In this document: positions 17,108 to 25,288 of the stretch, piece by piece
How the letters are laid out: each line of letters starts with the position of its first letter
How positions within the stretch are numbered: position 1 is the first letter of the stretch
DNA from: Mycolicibacter nonchromogenicus
GTDB lineage: Bacteria; Actinomycetota; Actinomycetes; Mycobacteriales; Mycobacteriaceae
NCBI RefSeq assembly: GCF_002101775.1
Contig: NZ_LQPI01000018.1
Coordinates: 20,882-84,881, forward strand
Reading direction: 5' to 3'
DNA: 64,000 bases
Notes under the pieces: model-generated
What the model saw: only the letters and a program-made list of their open reading frames with translations
Told to the model about the DNA's origin: nothing
Database searches by the model: none
Made by a program: the position numbers and the translations under genes

Positions 17108-17818
17108 GTGACGACCTACGCGCAGATCCGTAACAACGCGCCGCTGTGGCCGGGCGTGATGGACCGCGCGCTGCTCGGTAACCGGCAGGCACAGGCGGCG
17201 TTGTATCTGGCGGACATGGCCAAGCGCGGCAAGTGGAGCACGGTGATCCGGGAACTCGACCGCGGCGATCACGTGGTCGACATCAAGTCCTGGCGGCCCG
17301 GAGGCAAGACCTGGCTGACGGTCCTGCACCAGGCAGGTTGGCACGGCGCGTCCCCCGACGTCGCGTCCTGGTTGATAGAGCACGGCGCGCTGCGCTCCCA
17401 TCGCGACGCCGCCGGTCGCACCGCCTATGACCTCGCCGTCGACCACCGGCGGTCCGATGCGCTGCTGGAAGTGCTCCGACCGCCCCCGGCCGCCCTGGAC
17501 CGCGACCGGATAGCTGCGCTCAACACCCAGCTCACCGCCGTGATCGACGGCCTGATCCACCACCTGTTCCGTGATGGCGACCTGCGTCAGATGCTGCGCT
17601 ATCCGCCGGTGGAGGTGCTGCACGAGCTGACCGGCAAACAGTTGTGGTTCCCGGTGCCCTACCTCTGGGGAGGATTTCGGGTAGGTCTGCACGACAACGA
17701 CATCGAGCTGTTCGGCGGCTATCGAGAGCTCGACCCGATCGGCGATGTCCACATCGCGACGGTCGGTTATCTGATCACCCCCGAAGGACCATCACAGGTC
17801 TATGAGGGCTACGAATAG
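17108..17818 (+). CDS. Ankyrin-repeat-like cytosolic protein, 236 aa
   Basis: No named family recognised with certainty. Residues about 70-125 read like one or two ankyrin repeats (TVLHQAGWHGASPDVASWLIEHGAL, then DAAGRTAYDLAVDHRRSDALLEVL), a protein-binding scaffold. The C-terminal part (LWFPVPYLWGGFRVGL, GDVHIATVGYLITPEG) is a beta-rich region of unknown kind. There is no signal peptide or membrane segment. The GTG start has a good ribosome site (GAGAGGA, 7 bp before). It lies 45 bp after the DUF222/HNH gene in the same direction and could be co-induced. Its last 10 bp overlap the 3' end of the convergent acyl-CoA ligase gene. Confidence 0.7.
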   Translation: MTTYAQIRNNAPLWPGVMDRALLGNRQAQAALYLADMAKRGKWSTVIRELDRGDHVVDIKSWRPGGKTWLTVLHQAGWHGASPDVASWLIEHGALRSHRDAAGRTAYDLAVDHRRSDALLEVLRPPPAALDRDRIAALNTQLTAVIDGLIHHLFRDGDLRQMLRYPPVEVLHELTGKQLWFPVPYLWGGFRVGLHDNDIELFGGYRELDPIGDVHIATVGYLITPEGPSQVYEGYE

Positions 17819-19377
17819 CCACCCATCTCACGCAACACCCCTTTGGCGATCTTGCCCCCGGATGAGCGTGGCAACTGGTCGGTGACCACAAGGCGTTCCG
17901 GCAACAGCTCTTTGGACACCCCGAGCGCCAGCAGGTGCTCGACGAGTTCGGCCAACTCAAGAGTGCCGGTGGCCGTCGGTGCGAGTTCGACGTAGACACA
18001 GACCTTCTCACCGAACACCTCGTCGCGCATCGGCACCGCCGCGGCCACCGCGATCGCGGGATGAGTCATCACCGCGTCTTCGACCTGGGCGGCGCTGATG
18101 TTCTTGCCGCCGCGCAGAATGAAATCCGAGGTCCGGCCGGTGACGCTCAGATATCCGTCGGCGTCGATCTCGCAGATATCCCCCATCCGCATCCACCCGT
18201 CGGCAGTGAACAGTTTGTCGTGGTCGATCCCGTCGAGGTAGCCGAGGCTGGTGGCCGGGCCGCGGCAGGCGGGCTGACCGCGGCCGGTGTCGGTCACGTC
18301 GGTGTCGCCGTCCTCCCCGCCGAAGAGCCGGACCGCCATCTCCGGCACGATTCGCCCACCGGTGCGCAGCCGCCGCTCCAAGGAGTCCGCCAGGGTGGTG
18401 GCGCTGAGCACTCCGGTCTCGTTGGAGCCGTAGAACTGCAGGATCTTCGCGCCGGTGAGCTCCTCGAACTGCGCGGCCGGCCGGTAGGGCAATGCCTCAC
18501 CGCCGGTGAACACGACGCGCAGCGAGCTCAGATCGAACTCGCGGCTGGCCGGATCCGCCATCAGCATGGTCAATTGAGTACTGACACAGCACAACACGGT
18601 GACCCTGTGCCGGGCTATCGCGGCACAGGTCGCGGCTGCGCTGAAGCGCTCCAACAGGATCGCCGTGGTCCCGAGATGGATCGGGGTGGTGTGGCTGGTC
18701 CAGAGCCCGAAACCGAACGGCGTGGGAATGATCGGCAGGAAGACGTCGTCGGCGCTCAACTGCCCGTTGGCGGTGGCCAATCGGTGAAAGTAATGCCAGC
18801 GATTCTGGGTGTGCACCACACACTTGGGCAGGCCGGTGGTACCGGAGGTGGAGTTGATCAGGAAGACGTCATCCGCACCGAGTTGCGGCCCCGGCACCCC
18901 GGTTACGTTGGCCGCCTGCAGTGCATCGACGCTCAGCGTCGGGATGTCGAGTCCGGCCGCGACGGCGTGCCGCTGCTCATCGGTGATCAACAACTGGGCC
19001 TGCGAAGCGGCCAGAATCGCTGCCACCTCCCGGGTTCCGGCCCGTGCGCCGATACCGACCACAATCGCCCCGCAGCGCTCAATCGCCACGAACAGAACAT
19101 GGATAGCCACGGCGTCGCGATGCCACACCGCGATCCGGCTTCCCGGACGCACTCCCGCACCTGCCAACCGCGCCGCCAATACGTCTGCGGCGATGTCGAA
19201 TTCTCGCCAGGTCAAGGCTGCGCCGAGATAGTCCACATAGGCGTCCCGGTCGGCGAATCGCTGGGCGTTGTGGCGCACCGCATCTGACAGCGTGGTCAGG
19301 GACCACCAGCCGACGGCGTGATAACGCTCGGCCTCGTCGGGGGTGTACGCCGGCGATGACCAGGTGTCGGAAGACAT
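17809..19377 (-). CDS. ANL-superfamily acyl-CoA/AMP ligase (FadD-like), 522 aa
   Basis: Adenylate-forming enzyme that should activate a carboxylic acid to its acyl-CoA via an acyl-AMP. Motifs are complete: P-loop NSTSGTTGLPK, YGSNETG, GWMRMGD, the hinge GRTSDFILRGGKNIS, and the catalytic lysine in SSGGKIAKG. Length is normal. A GTG at 19386 would add three residues; the ATG at 19377 follows AGAGG at a better distance. It is 39 bp downstream of an SDR gene on the same strand, so the two probably form an operon degrading or modifying a lipid or aromatic acid (inference). Substrate unknown. The 3' end overlaps the convergent ankyrin-like gene. Confidence 0.9.
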   Translation of the reverse strand: MSSDTWSSPAYTPDEAERYHAVGWWSLTTLSDAVRHNAQRFADRDAYVDYLGAALTWREFDIAADVLAARLAGAGVRPGSRIAVWHRDAVAIHVLFVAIERCGAIVVGIGARAGTREVAAILAASQAQLLITDEQRHAVAAGLDIPTLSVDALQAANVTGVPGPQLGADDVFLINSTSGTTGLPKCVVHTQNRWHYFHRLATANGQLSADDVFLPIIPTPFGFGLWTSHTTPIHLGTTAILLERFSAAATCAAIARHRVTVLCCVSTQLTMLMADPASREFDLSSLRVVFTGGEALPYRPAAQFEELTGAKILQFYGSNETGVLSATTLADSLERRLRTGGRIVPEMAVRLFGGEDGDTDVTDTGRGQPACRGPATSLGYLDGIDHDKLFTADGWMRMGDICEIDADGYLSVTGRTSDFILRGGKNISAAQVEDAVMTHPAIAVAAAVPMRDEVFGEKVCVYVELAPTATGTLELAELVEHLLALGVSKELLPERLVVTDQLPRSSGGKIAKGVLREMGGYS

Positions 19378-19416
19378 CCCGCTCACCGCCTCTGATCGGT
19401 CGCCTTCACGTGGGCC

Positions 19417-20253
19417 TCAGTAGATGTAGTCTTCGCCGCTCGCTCGCACGGTGATGTCGCTGATACTGATGCCCCAGGGCTGGTCGATGACGTGGACCAC
19501 CGCCTCGGCGAGGTCTTCGGGGGTGATCAGCCAGTACTTCACCGAGTCGATGTCGGTCTGCTCGGGTTCCAGGGTGCCCTGCGCATAAGCCCGGACCGAC
19601 TGCCTGTAGCTCTCTCCGCGGGCTCCGACGATGCCCATGATCGCGGAGCCGTTGACCACGCCGTTGCCCAGGTTGGTGCCCATGACACCGGTCGGCTTGA
19701 CGGTGGTCACCTTGATCTTTCCCTTCGCCTCGCTACGCAGCGAGTCCGACAAGACGGCGACCGCGGCCTTGGTCGCGCTGTAGACCCCAGCGCCGGCGAT
19801 GCCGGCGTTGCCGTAGATCGACGAGATATTGACGACGTGACCACGGCCTTGGGCGATCATCTGGTCGTAGACGGCCGAGATGCCGTTCACCACGCCCTTG
19901 ATGTTGATGTCGATCGCCCGGTGCCAGCGCTGCCACGCCTTCTCGTGATCGGCGAAGTAGGCCAGCGGCATCACACCGGCGTTGTTGACGATGACGTCCA
20001 CCGCGCCGAACGTCTGCACCGCGTGCTGCACGGCGGCCTTCATCTGCTCGATGTCGGTCACGTCGGCGACCTGGTAGCTGCCGGACAGTCCCGCCTCACG
20101 GATCCCATCGAAGACCGCCGCCAGACTTTCGGCGCCGATGTCGATGCCGACCACGCGAGCTCCGGCGGCGGCGCACCGCTCGGCGATCAGTTTGCCGAAG
20201 CCGCCGCCGGCACCGGTGATGAGGACGACCTTGTCCTGCAGGTGCTGCGACAT
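19417..20253 (-). CDS. Short-chain dehydrogenase/reductase, 278 aa
   Basis: Classical NAD(P)-dependent SDR. The nucleotide motif TGAGGGFG is at 13-20, NNAG at 90-93, catalytic serine in NISS (144-145), and Y158-x3-K162 in YSATK, so it should be an active oxidoreductase. The C-terminal insert (about 215-245, RQSVRAYAQGTLEPEQTDIDSVKYW) probably forms the substrate lid. It precedes the acyl-CoA ligase by 39 bp on the same strand and is divergent from a GH5-like hydrolase gene. D39 in GIDIG after the second strand suggests NAD(H) preference (inference). Substrate unknown. Confidence 0.9.
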   Translation of the reverse strand: MSQHLQDKVVLITGAGGGFGKLIAERCAAAGARVVGIDIGAESLAAVFDGIREAGLSGSYQVADVTDIEQMKAAVQHAVQTFGAVDVIVNNAGVMPLAYFADHEKAWQRWHRAIDINIKGVVNGISAVYDQMIAQGRGHVVNISSIYGNAGIAGAGVYSATKAAVAVLSDSLRSEAKGKIKVTTVKPTGVMGTNLGNGVVNGSAIMGIVGARGESYRQSVRAYAQGTLEPEQTDIDSVKYWLITPEDLAEAVVHVIDQPWGISISDITVRASGEDYIY

Positions 20254-20389
20254 AGTCGGCCTCCCGGCAACACGAATGGGACTGACGGTTTCGGTGCAGT
20301 GTAAGTGGCCGCTGTCGGACGGGTTTCGGCTGGCCGATTTGCTCGGCGACAGACCGCGCGTCAGGACGCTGCGCAGCAGGTCTGAGCGC

Positions 20390-20395
20390 TATGGT
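20390..20395 (+). promoter_or_regulatory. -10 hexamer TATGGT, leaderless promoter of the GH5-like gene
   Basis: TATGGT (TANNNT) followed by 6 nt and GTG at 20402. The spacing fits a leaderless transcript, common in mycobacteria. The rest of 20254-20389 shows nothing clear. Confidence 0.4.
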
Positions 20396-20401
20396 CACTT
20401 C

Positions 20402-21514
20402 GTGAAGCGTCGAACGGCACTGGGGCTGCCCCTACTGCTGGCGGCGGGTCCCACCTTGGGCCGGCTCCCACGCGCCGGCGCGGACCCCGGCCGGTGGTCG
20501 ATCGACCGGGCGAATCGCTGGTACCAGGCGCAGGGTTGGCCGGTCGGCTCCAACTACATCACCTCCACCGCCGTCAATCAGCTCGAGATGTTTCAGCCGG
20601 GCACCTTCGATCTGCGGCGCATCGACGCCGAGTTGGGCTGGGCTCGGTCTGCGGGCTTCAACACCGTGCGGGTGTTCCTGCACGACCAACTGTGGGCCGC
20701 CGATCGGCGCGGCTTCCAACAGCGGCTGGGCCAGTTCGTCGCAGTCGCCGCCCGCAATCGGATCAAGCCGATGTTCGTCCTGTTCGACTCGTGCTGGGAC
20801 CCGCATCCCAAGGCCGGACCACAACCGGCCCCCCGAGTCGGCATCCACAATTCACGATGGGTGCAGAGCCCCGGCGCCGAGCGACTCGGGGACCGTAACT
20901 ACTACCGCACCCTGTATGACTACGTCACCGGCGTGATGACCCAGTTCCGGTACGACGAACGGATCCTGGCCTGGGATCTGTGGAACGAGCCGGACAATAT
21001 GGCCCGCGAGTACAGCGCTGTCGAACGATCGGACAAGCTGGATTACATCAGCGACCTGCTTCCCCAGGTCTTCAATTGGGCCCGATCGGTCGATGCCCGT
21101 CAGCCGCTGACCAGTGGGATATGGGAAGGCTCGCGGCAGGGCAGCACGATCGTCAACACCCAACTCAACAGCTCCGACATCATCACGTTCCACTCCTACG
21201 ACAGGCCGGAGACATTCAGCCAGCGCATTGCCGAACTGGCGCCTCTGGGTCGGCCGATCCTGTGCACCGAATATCTGGCGCGTACCCGCGGCAACACCAT
21301 CGACGGGATACTGCCGATCATGAAGCGGCACAATGTGGGTGCCTACAACTGGGGATTCGTCGCAGGTCGAACCCAGACCTACCTGCCGTGGGACTCCTGG
21401 GACCATCCCTACACCGGGGAGCCGCAGCTGTGGTTCCACGATCTGGTGCAACCCACCGGCCGCGCGTACCGGAACCTGGAGATCCTGACGATCAGCAACC
21501 TCACTGCCCGTTGA
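20402..21514 (+). CDS. Exported glycoside hydrolase of the GH5/cellulase clan, 370 aa
   Basis: TIM-barrel glycosidase, likely secreted. The N-terminus KRRTALGLPLLLAAG has the twin arginine and hydrophobic core of a Tat signal, with cleavage near AGA-DP. The barrel shows the clan pattern: NTVRVFLHD, PMFVLFDSCWD, then WDLWNEPDN with acid/base E196, HSYDRPE, and LCTEY with nucleophile E290. Both catalytic glutamates are present, so it should be active on a beta-glycan; the polymer is not identifiable. The GTG start follows a TATGGT -10 by 6 nt; an open frame from 20138 overlaps the SDR gene and lacks a sensible signal peptide, so it is rejected. Confidence 0.85.
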   Translation: MKRRTALGLPLLLAAGPTLGRLPRAGADPGRWSIDRANRWYQAQGWPVGSNYITSTAVNQLEMFQPGTFDLRRIDAELGWARSAGFNTVRVFLHDQLWAADRRGFQQRLGQFVAVAARNRIKPMFVLFDSCWDPHPKAGPQPAPRVGIHNSRWVQSPGAERLGDRNYYRTLYDYVTGVMTQFRYDERILAWDLWNEPDNMAREYSAVERSDKLDYISDLLPQVFNWARSVDARQPLTSGIWEGSRQGSTIVNTQLNSSDIITFHSYDRPETFSQRIAELAPLGRPILCTEYLARTRGNTIDGILPIMKRHNVGAYNWGFVAGRTQTYLPWDSWDHPYTGEPQLWFHDLVQPTGRAYRNLEILTISNLTAR

Positions 21515-21658
21515 CCTGCCGGGCCGGCCGCATGAACCGGACGAGGTAGCCGCGACCGGCTGATGGCGGCGCGGTCCAATGGTGGAATCATTGGCGGCAA
21601 TGTCGTCGGGCACGAAGTTCGGTGACCGCGGTTCATGGCTTTCCGTGAGGAGTCGGTG

Positions 21659-23371
21659 ATGAGTGAGACCGCGTCGAGTTCGCGGGCTGGGTCACGGGTG
21701 GGGCGTTACCTCCTCAGACGACTGCTGGGTCGCGGTACCACCGGCGAGGTCTACGAGGCGCTCGACACGCACAGAAACCGCGCCGCCGCGCTCAAGCTGC
21801 TGTCGCCGGCGTTCGGCGGGAATCCGGCATTTCGGGAGTGGCTGCAGCATGAGGCGCCGCTCATCGGGCGGGTGCAGGAGCCGCACGTGGTCCCGTTACG
21901 CGACTACGGCGAGGTCGACGGCCAGGTGTTCATCGACATGCCGCTGGTTCCCGGTGCCGACTTGGCCGCACTGTTGAAGCGCACGGGCGTACTGTCTCCG
22001 CCGCGCGCGGTGAACGTGGTGTGGCAGGCGGCATCGGCGCTGGACGCCGCACACAGCGTCGGGGTGATCCACCGCGGCGTCAAACCGCGCAACATCCTGG
22101 TGACCAGTGATGACTTCGTCTATCTGGTGGATTTCGGGCTTGCCGGTGCTCCGGGCGCCGAGGCAGCTGACGCCCAGAACGCCGGAGCGCGCTGGAAGTA
22201 CGCCGCACCGGAGCTGTTCTCCGGAACCGACTTCGGGCCGGCAGTCGATGTGTACGCGCTGGCATGTGTGCTCTACCAGTGCTTGACGGGTTCGCCACCG
22301 TACCGGGCCGACAGCCCGAAGATGCTGGCCAACGCGCATCAGAACAAGCCGATCCCGCGGCCCAGCCATGCCGGAGCGACCATCCCGGCCGCCTTGGACG
22401 AGGTTGTCGCCAAAGGCATGGCCAAGGATCCGGCGGAGCGATATGCCAGCGCCGCGGAGCTGGCGACCGCGGCATATCAGGCGCTCAGCGCGCCCGATCA
22501 GCACCGGACGCTGCAGATCTATGAGACCAGCCAGCAGTCCACCGCGCCGCTGATCGATGAGCCGCAGCCGAGCACGCCACCGGGCGGGGCGGACCAGACG
22601 GCCGCGGCAGAGCCGCCGCCCGCTGCGGCAGCCGAGGTTTCCCCGGCACCGCTTCGTGAGGTGGCACCGGCCCAGCCCAGTCCGACTCCCGATGTCAGCG
22701 GCCAGTCGGGCCGGCCTCCGGTTTCGGTCGCCACCGACGACTGGTCGACGTCATCACGACGCGGGGGTCTGCGCCAAGACCCCGCCAAACGCAAGCTGCT
22801 GCTGCGGATCGGGGCGGCACTGGTCGTCGCGGTCGGGTTGATCGCCTGGCTGACAAGCCGATCGGGGTCTTCAGACCTGACTGCCGGCAGCGACACCTCG
22901 CAGTCCGCCGCGGAGGTCAGTCAACCCACGACGACGGTGTCGTCGGCCGAGGCGCAGGCCCGTCTGCGCAAGCTCCTGCCGTCGGGCTATCCCCAAGCCT
23001 CCTGTACGTCGTCCACGCCGTCGGGTGGGGCTGTCGCCGAGATGACGTGCGGTCGCAACATCGACGTCGACGGTCCGCCCGCCGCGACATACGCACTGTT
23101 CCCCGACGCCACAGCGCTGCGTCAGAGTTTCGATGACACGGTGCGGGCCACCACCGTGGTCACCTGTCCGGGCCGGATCCAGTCGCCGGGCCCCTGGCAC
23201 CGCACCGCAACCCCGGACAAGACAGCCGGAACACTGCTGTGCGGCATGCGGCAGGGGTCGCCGGTACTGGTCTGGACCAACGACGCGAACCTGACGATCG
23301 GCTCGCTGCGGACCGAGCGGAACACGTCCACATTGGAGCAGTTCTACTCCTGGTGGAGTTCACACTCCTGA
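21659..23371 (+). CDS. Membrane Ser/Thr protein kinase homologue lacking the catalytic HRD aspartate (putative pseudokinase), 570 aa
   Basis: PknF/PknH-type architecture: intracellular kinase domain (about 15-280), a Pro/Ala-rich linker, one membrane helix (LLRIGAALVVAVGLIAWL, about 381-398), and an extracellular domain of about 165 residues with six cysteines in patterns such as ASCTSS, MTCGRN, VTCPGR and LLCGMR. Glycine loop GRGTTGEV, lysine K46 (AALK), DFG (158-160) and APE are intact. The catalytic loop, however, reads HRGVKPRN: the aspartate is G140 (codon GGC, 22076-22078). Asp-to-Gly at the catalytic base normally removes or greatly lowers activity. The ATG at 21659 follows GAGGAG at 7 bp. 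A single A-to-G change explains it, so it is either genuine or a base error. Confidence 0.9.
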   Translation: MSETASSSRAGSRVGRYLLRRLLGRGTTGEVYEALDTHRNRAAALKLLSPAFGGNPAFREWLQHEAPLIGRVQEPHVVPLRDYGEVDGQVFIDMPLVPGADLAALLKRTGVLSPPRAVNVVWQAASALDAAHSVGVIHRGVKPRNILVTSDDFVYLVDFGLAGAPGAEAADAQNAGARWKYAAPELFSGTDFGPAVDVYALACVLYQCLTGSPPYRADSPKMLANAHQNKPIPRPSHAGATIPAALDEVVAKGMAKDPAERYASAAELATAAYQALSAPDQHRTLQIYETSQQSTAPLIDEPQPSTPPGGADQTAAAEPPPAAAAEVSPAPLREVAPAQPSPTPDVSGQSGRPPVSVATDDWSTSSRRGGLRQDPAKRKLLLRIGAALVVAVGLIAWLTSRSGSSDLTAGSDTSQSAAEVSQPTTTVSSAEAQARLRKLLPSGYPQASCTSSTPSGGAVAEMTCGRNIDVDGPPAATYALFPDATALRQSFDDTVRATTVVTCPGRIQSPGPWHRTATPDKTAGTLLCGMRQGSPVLVWTNDANLTIGSLRTERNTSTLEQFYSWWSSHS

Positions 23372-23530
23372 CCGTCGATCCTGGTGAGGCGGCTGAACGC
23401 GGCCCTGTCGTCCCCGGCTCCGCTACCCGAGGCCGGGCCGGGTTCGCTCCTGGGTAGCCTGGCACCGAGCCCGTTACGATCGCATTAACCGCGTGTCGTC
23501 GGCATGCAGCCGATTTGAGGAGACCGTCTC

Positions 23531-24190
23531 ATGAAGTCCATCTCGACCGCCTTGGCCGCGGCACTGGTCGCTGCGGGCGCCCTGGGCACCGGAATCGCCG
23601 GCGCCGACCCCGACCCGGCCCCCACGCAACCGATCGGCACCCAGGGCACGTTGCCCGAAGGCCCCGGAATCCACGGCTGGACGATCAGCGATCTGCGCCC
23701 CAGCTCAGACACCATCGCCTACCAGCCCCGCGGCACGCTGTGGGAAGCCACCGCCACCGACGAGGCGATCCAAGGCACCGTCTTCCCCATCGTCGCCAAC
23801 CTCAACGCCCGTTCAGCCAGCGGCCAGAGCTACCAGGCCCTGTTCACTGTGCCCACCCCTCAGGGAATCGTTCCGACCGCGCTCACCCAGGGCCAGAAGA
23901 CCAGCGGCAAGGTCTACTTCGACGTCACCGGCGACGCACCGAACAGCCTGGTCTACCAGACCGGCGGCGCGGAACTGCTCCGGTGGGTGGCGCCGCCGCC
24001 GCAGGCGCCCGCGCAGCCGGAGCCGACCGCAGCCGGGACGCAGCTCCCGGCGAACGGCGGCAGCAACCCAGCGCCGGCTGCACCACCTCGTAACCCAGCG
24101 CCGCGGCCCGCGAACCCCACGCCGGCTCCGCCGTCCGGCAGCTCCGGGACTCCGCTGCAGGGGGGCAGTTCCGGCACACCGCTGCCCTGA
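23531..24190 (+). CDS. MPT63-family secreted protein with proline-rich tail, 219 aa
   Basis: Secreted beta-sandwich protein of the MPT63/MPB63 family (DUF1942). A Sec signal peptide (MKSISTALAAALVAAGALGTGIAGA) precedes a core carrying the family landmarks GWTISDLRPSS, GTLWEATATDEAI, NLNARSASGQ and GKVYFDVTGDAP. Compared with M. tuberculosis MPT63 (about 159 aa before processing) it carries an extra C-terminal tail of about 75 residues rich in Pro/Ala with a repeated SSGTPL unit, likely extended at the surface. The start has a GAGGAG site 8 bp upstream. Function of the family is unknown; it is a culture-filtrate antigen in tubercle bacilli. It stands alone between the kinase gene and a convergent reductase gene. 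Confidence 0.9.
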   Translation: MKSISTALAAALVAAGALGTGIAGADPDPAPTQPIGTQGTLPEGPGIHGWTISDLRPSSDTIAYQPRGTLWEATATDEAIQGTVFPIVANLNARSASGQSYQALFTVPTPQGIVPTALTQGQKTSGKVYFDVTGDAPNSLVYQTGGAELLRWVAPPPQAPAQPEPTAAGTQLPANGGSNPAPAAPPRNPAPRPANPTPAPPSGSSGTPLQGGSSGTPLP

Positions 24191-24208
24191 TTCGTGCCTG
24201 CCGGGCTC

Positions 24209-25288
24209 TCAGATGCGGAAGCGTCCGGCGAATCCGCGCAATGGCAGATCGGCGCTGGTCAGCAGGCCGGGCGGCGCCGCCACCACCGACTTGATCGCGT
24301 TGAGAGCGGGTAGCCCGGTCACGGTCATGCCGATCGAGGCAAAGTTGTCCGGGTTAGACAGGTCCACTCCGGGCTTGGGAAAGATCATGTGCTTGTTGTA
24401 GACGCACGGATCACCGGTGACCCGGGTGATGTAGCAGCCCTTGATGTTCCAGTTCGGTTCGGTGAACGGCGTCATCTGCCATTCCAGGTGCGTCTCGACG
24501 CGCGGCACACCGTTGACCATCCCCTGGTATTTGATGTAGTTGCCGCCCAGGGAGCCTTTGGGCAGGGTGTACCAGCCCAGGTCGACGTCGCGGGTACACA
24601 CCCCGAGCTCGTAGTCGAAGGTCACCTCGTCGAGAGTCAGATCGAAGCAGTCGGCCATCATCAGCACGCTGTCGGCGAAGACGCGAGTGAACTTCTCCAG
24701 TTTGGCCGGGATGTCCGGATCGTCGGCGGGCTGACCGTAGCCCACCTCGATCCAGGTGTCCCTGGAATGGTGACATGACACGTCCACCGACTCGATGGTG
24801 GTGATGTTCTCGATCTCGGCGACGTCAGCCGAACACACCACGCCAAGAATCTGATTCAGCCCCGGGTTCATCCCGGTGCCGTAGAAGGTGGCGCCGCCCT
24901 TTTCGCAGGCCTCGGCCAACAGCTGGCTGACCGGCTTGCCCGACGGGTGCGGATGGTTGTGGTCACGGTGCCAGCCGGTGATCCAGTCCGCGGTGGTCAC
25001 GATGTTGATGCCTGCTTCCAGGATCGTGACGTAGAGGTCCTCGTCGGGGAACACGCCGTGAAAGGTCAGCACGTCGGGCTTGGCGGCGATGATCTCCTCG
25101 ACGCTGCCCGTCGCGATGACCCCGTTGGGTGCGATCCCGGCCAGCTCGCCGGCATCTTTGCCGATCTTGTCCGGCGAATAACAGTGCACGCCAACCAGTT
25201 CGAGGTCATCGCGGGCGGCGAATCGCCGGATCATCTCGGTTCCGACGTTGCCGGTGGCGACCTGGAAGACACGAATGGGTGCGTTCAT
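24209..25288 (-). CDS. Dihydrodipicolinate-reductase-like NAD(P)-dependent oxidoreductase, 359 aa
   Basis: Rossmann-fold protein of the mycobacterial DapB-like group (related to 2,4-diaminopentanoate dehydrogenase and the DapB N-terminal domain), not the lysine-pathway DapB. The start IRVFQVATGNVGTEMIRRFAARDDLELVGVH is a dinucleotide-binding beta-alpha-beta unit; GTGMNPGLNQILG and CHHSRDTWIEVGYG follow. Length fits that group. The ATG overlaps the stop of the Rieske oxygenase gene by 4 bp, so the two are translationally coupled. The pairing suggests a small catabolic operon for a steroid-like or other hydrophobic substrate controlled by the divergent TetR regulator (inference). Exact reaction unknown. 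Confidence 0.8.
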   Translation of the reverse strand: MNAPIRVFQVATGNVGTEMIRRFAARDDLELVGVHCYSPDKIGKDAGELAGIAPNGVIATGSVEEIIAAKPDVLTFHGVFPDEDLYVTILEAGINIVTTADWITGWHRDHNHPHPSGKPVSQLLAEACEKGGATFYGTGMNPGLNQILGVVCSADVAEIENITTIESVDVSCHHSRDTWIEVGYGQPADDPDIPAKLEKFTRVFADSVLMMADCFDLTLDEVTFDYELGVCTRDVDLGWYTLPKGSLGGNYIKYQGMVNGVPRVETHLEWQMTPFTEPNWNIKGCYITRVTGDPCVYNKHMIFPKPGVDLSNPDNFASIGMTVTGLPALNAIKSVVAAPPGLLTSADLPLRGFAGRFRI

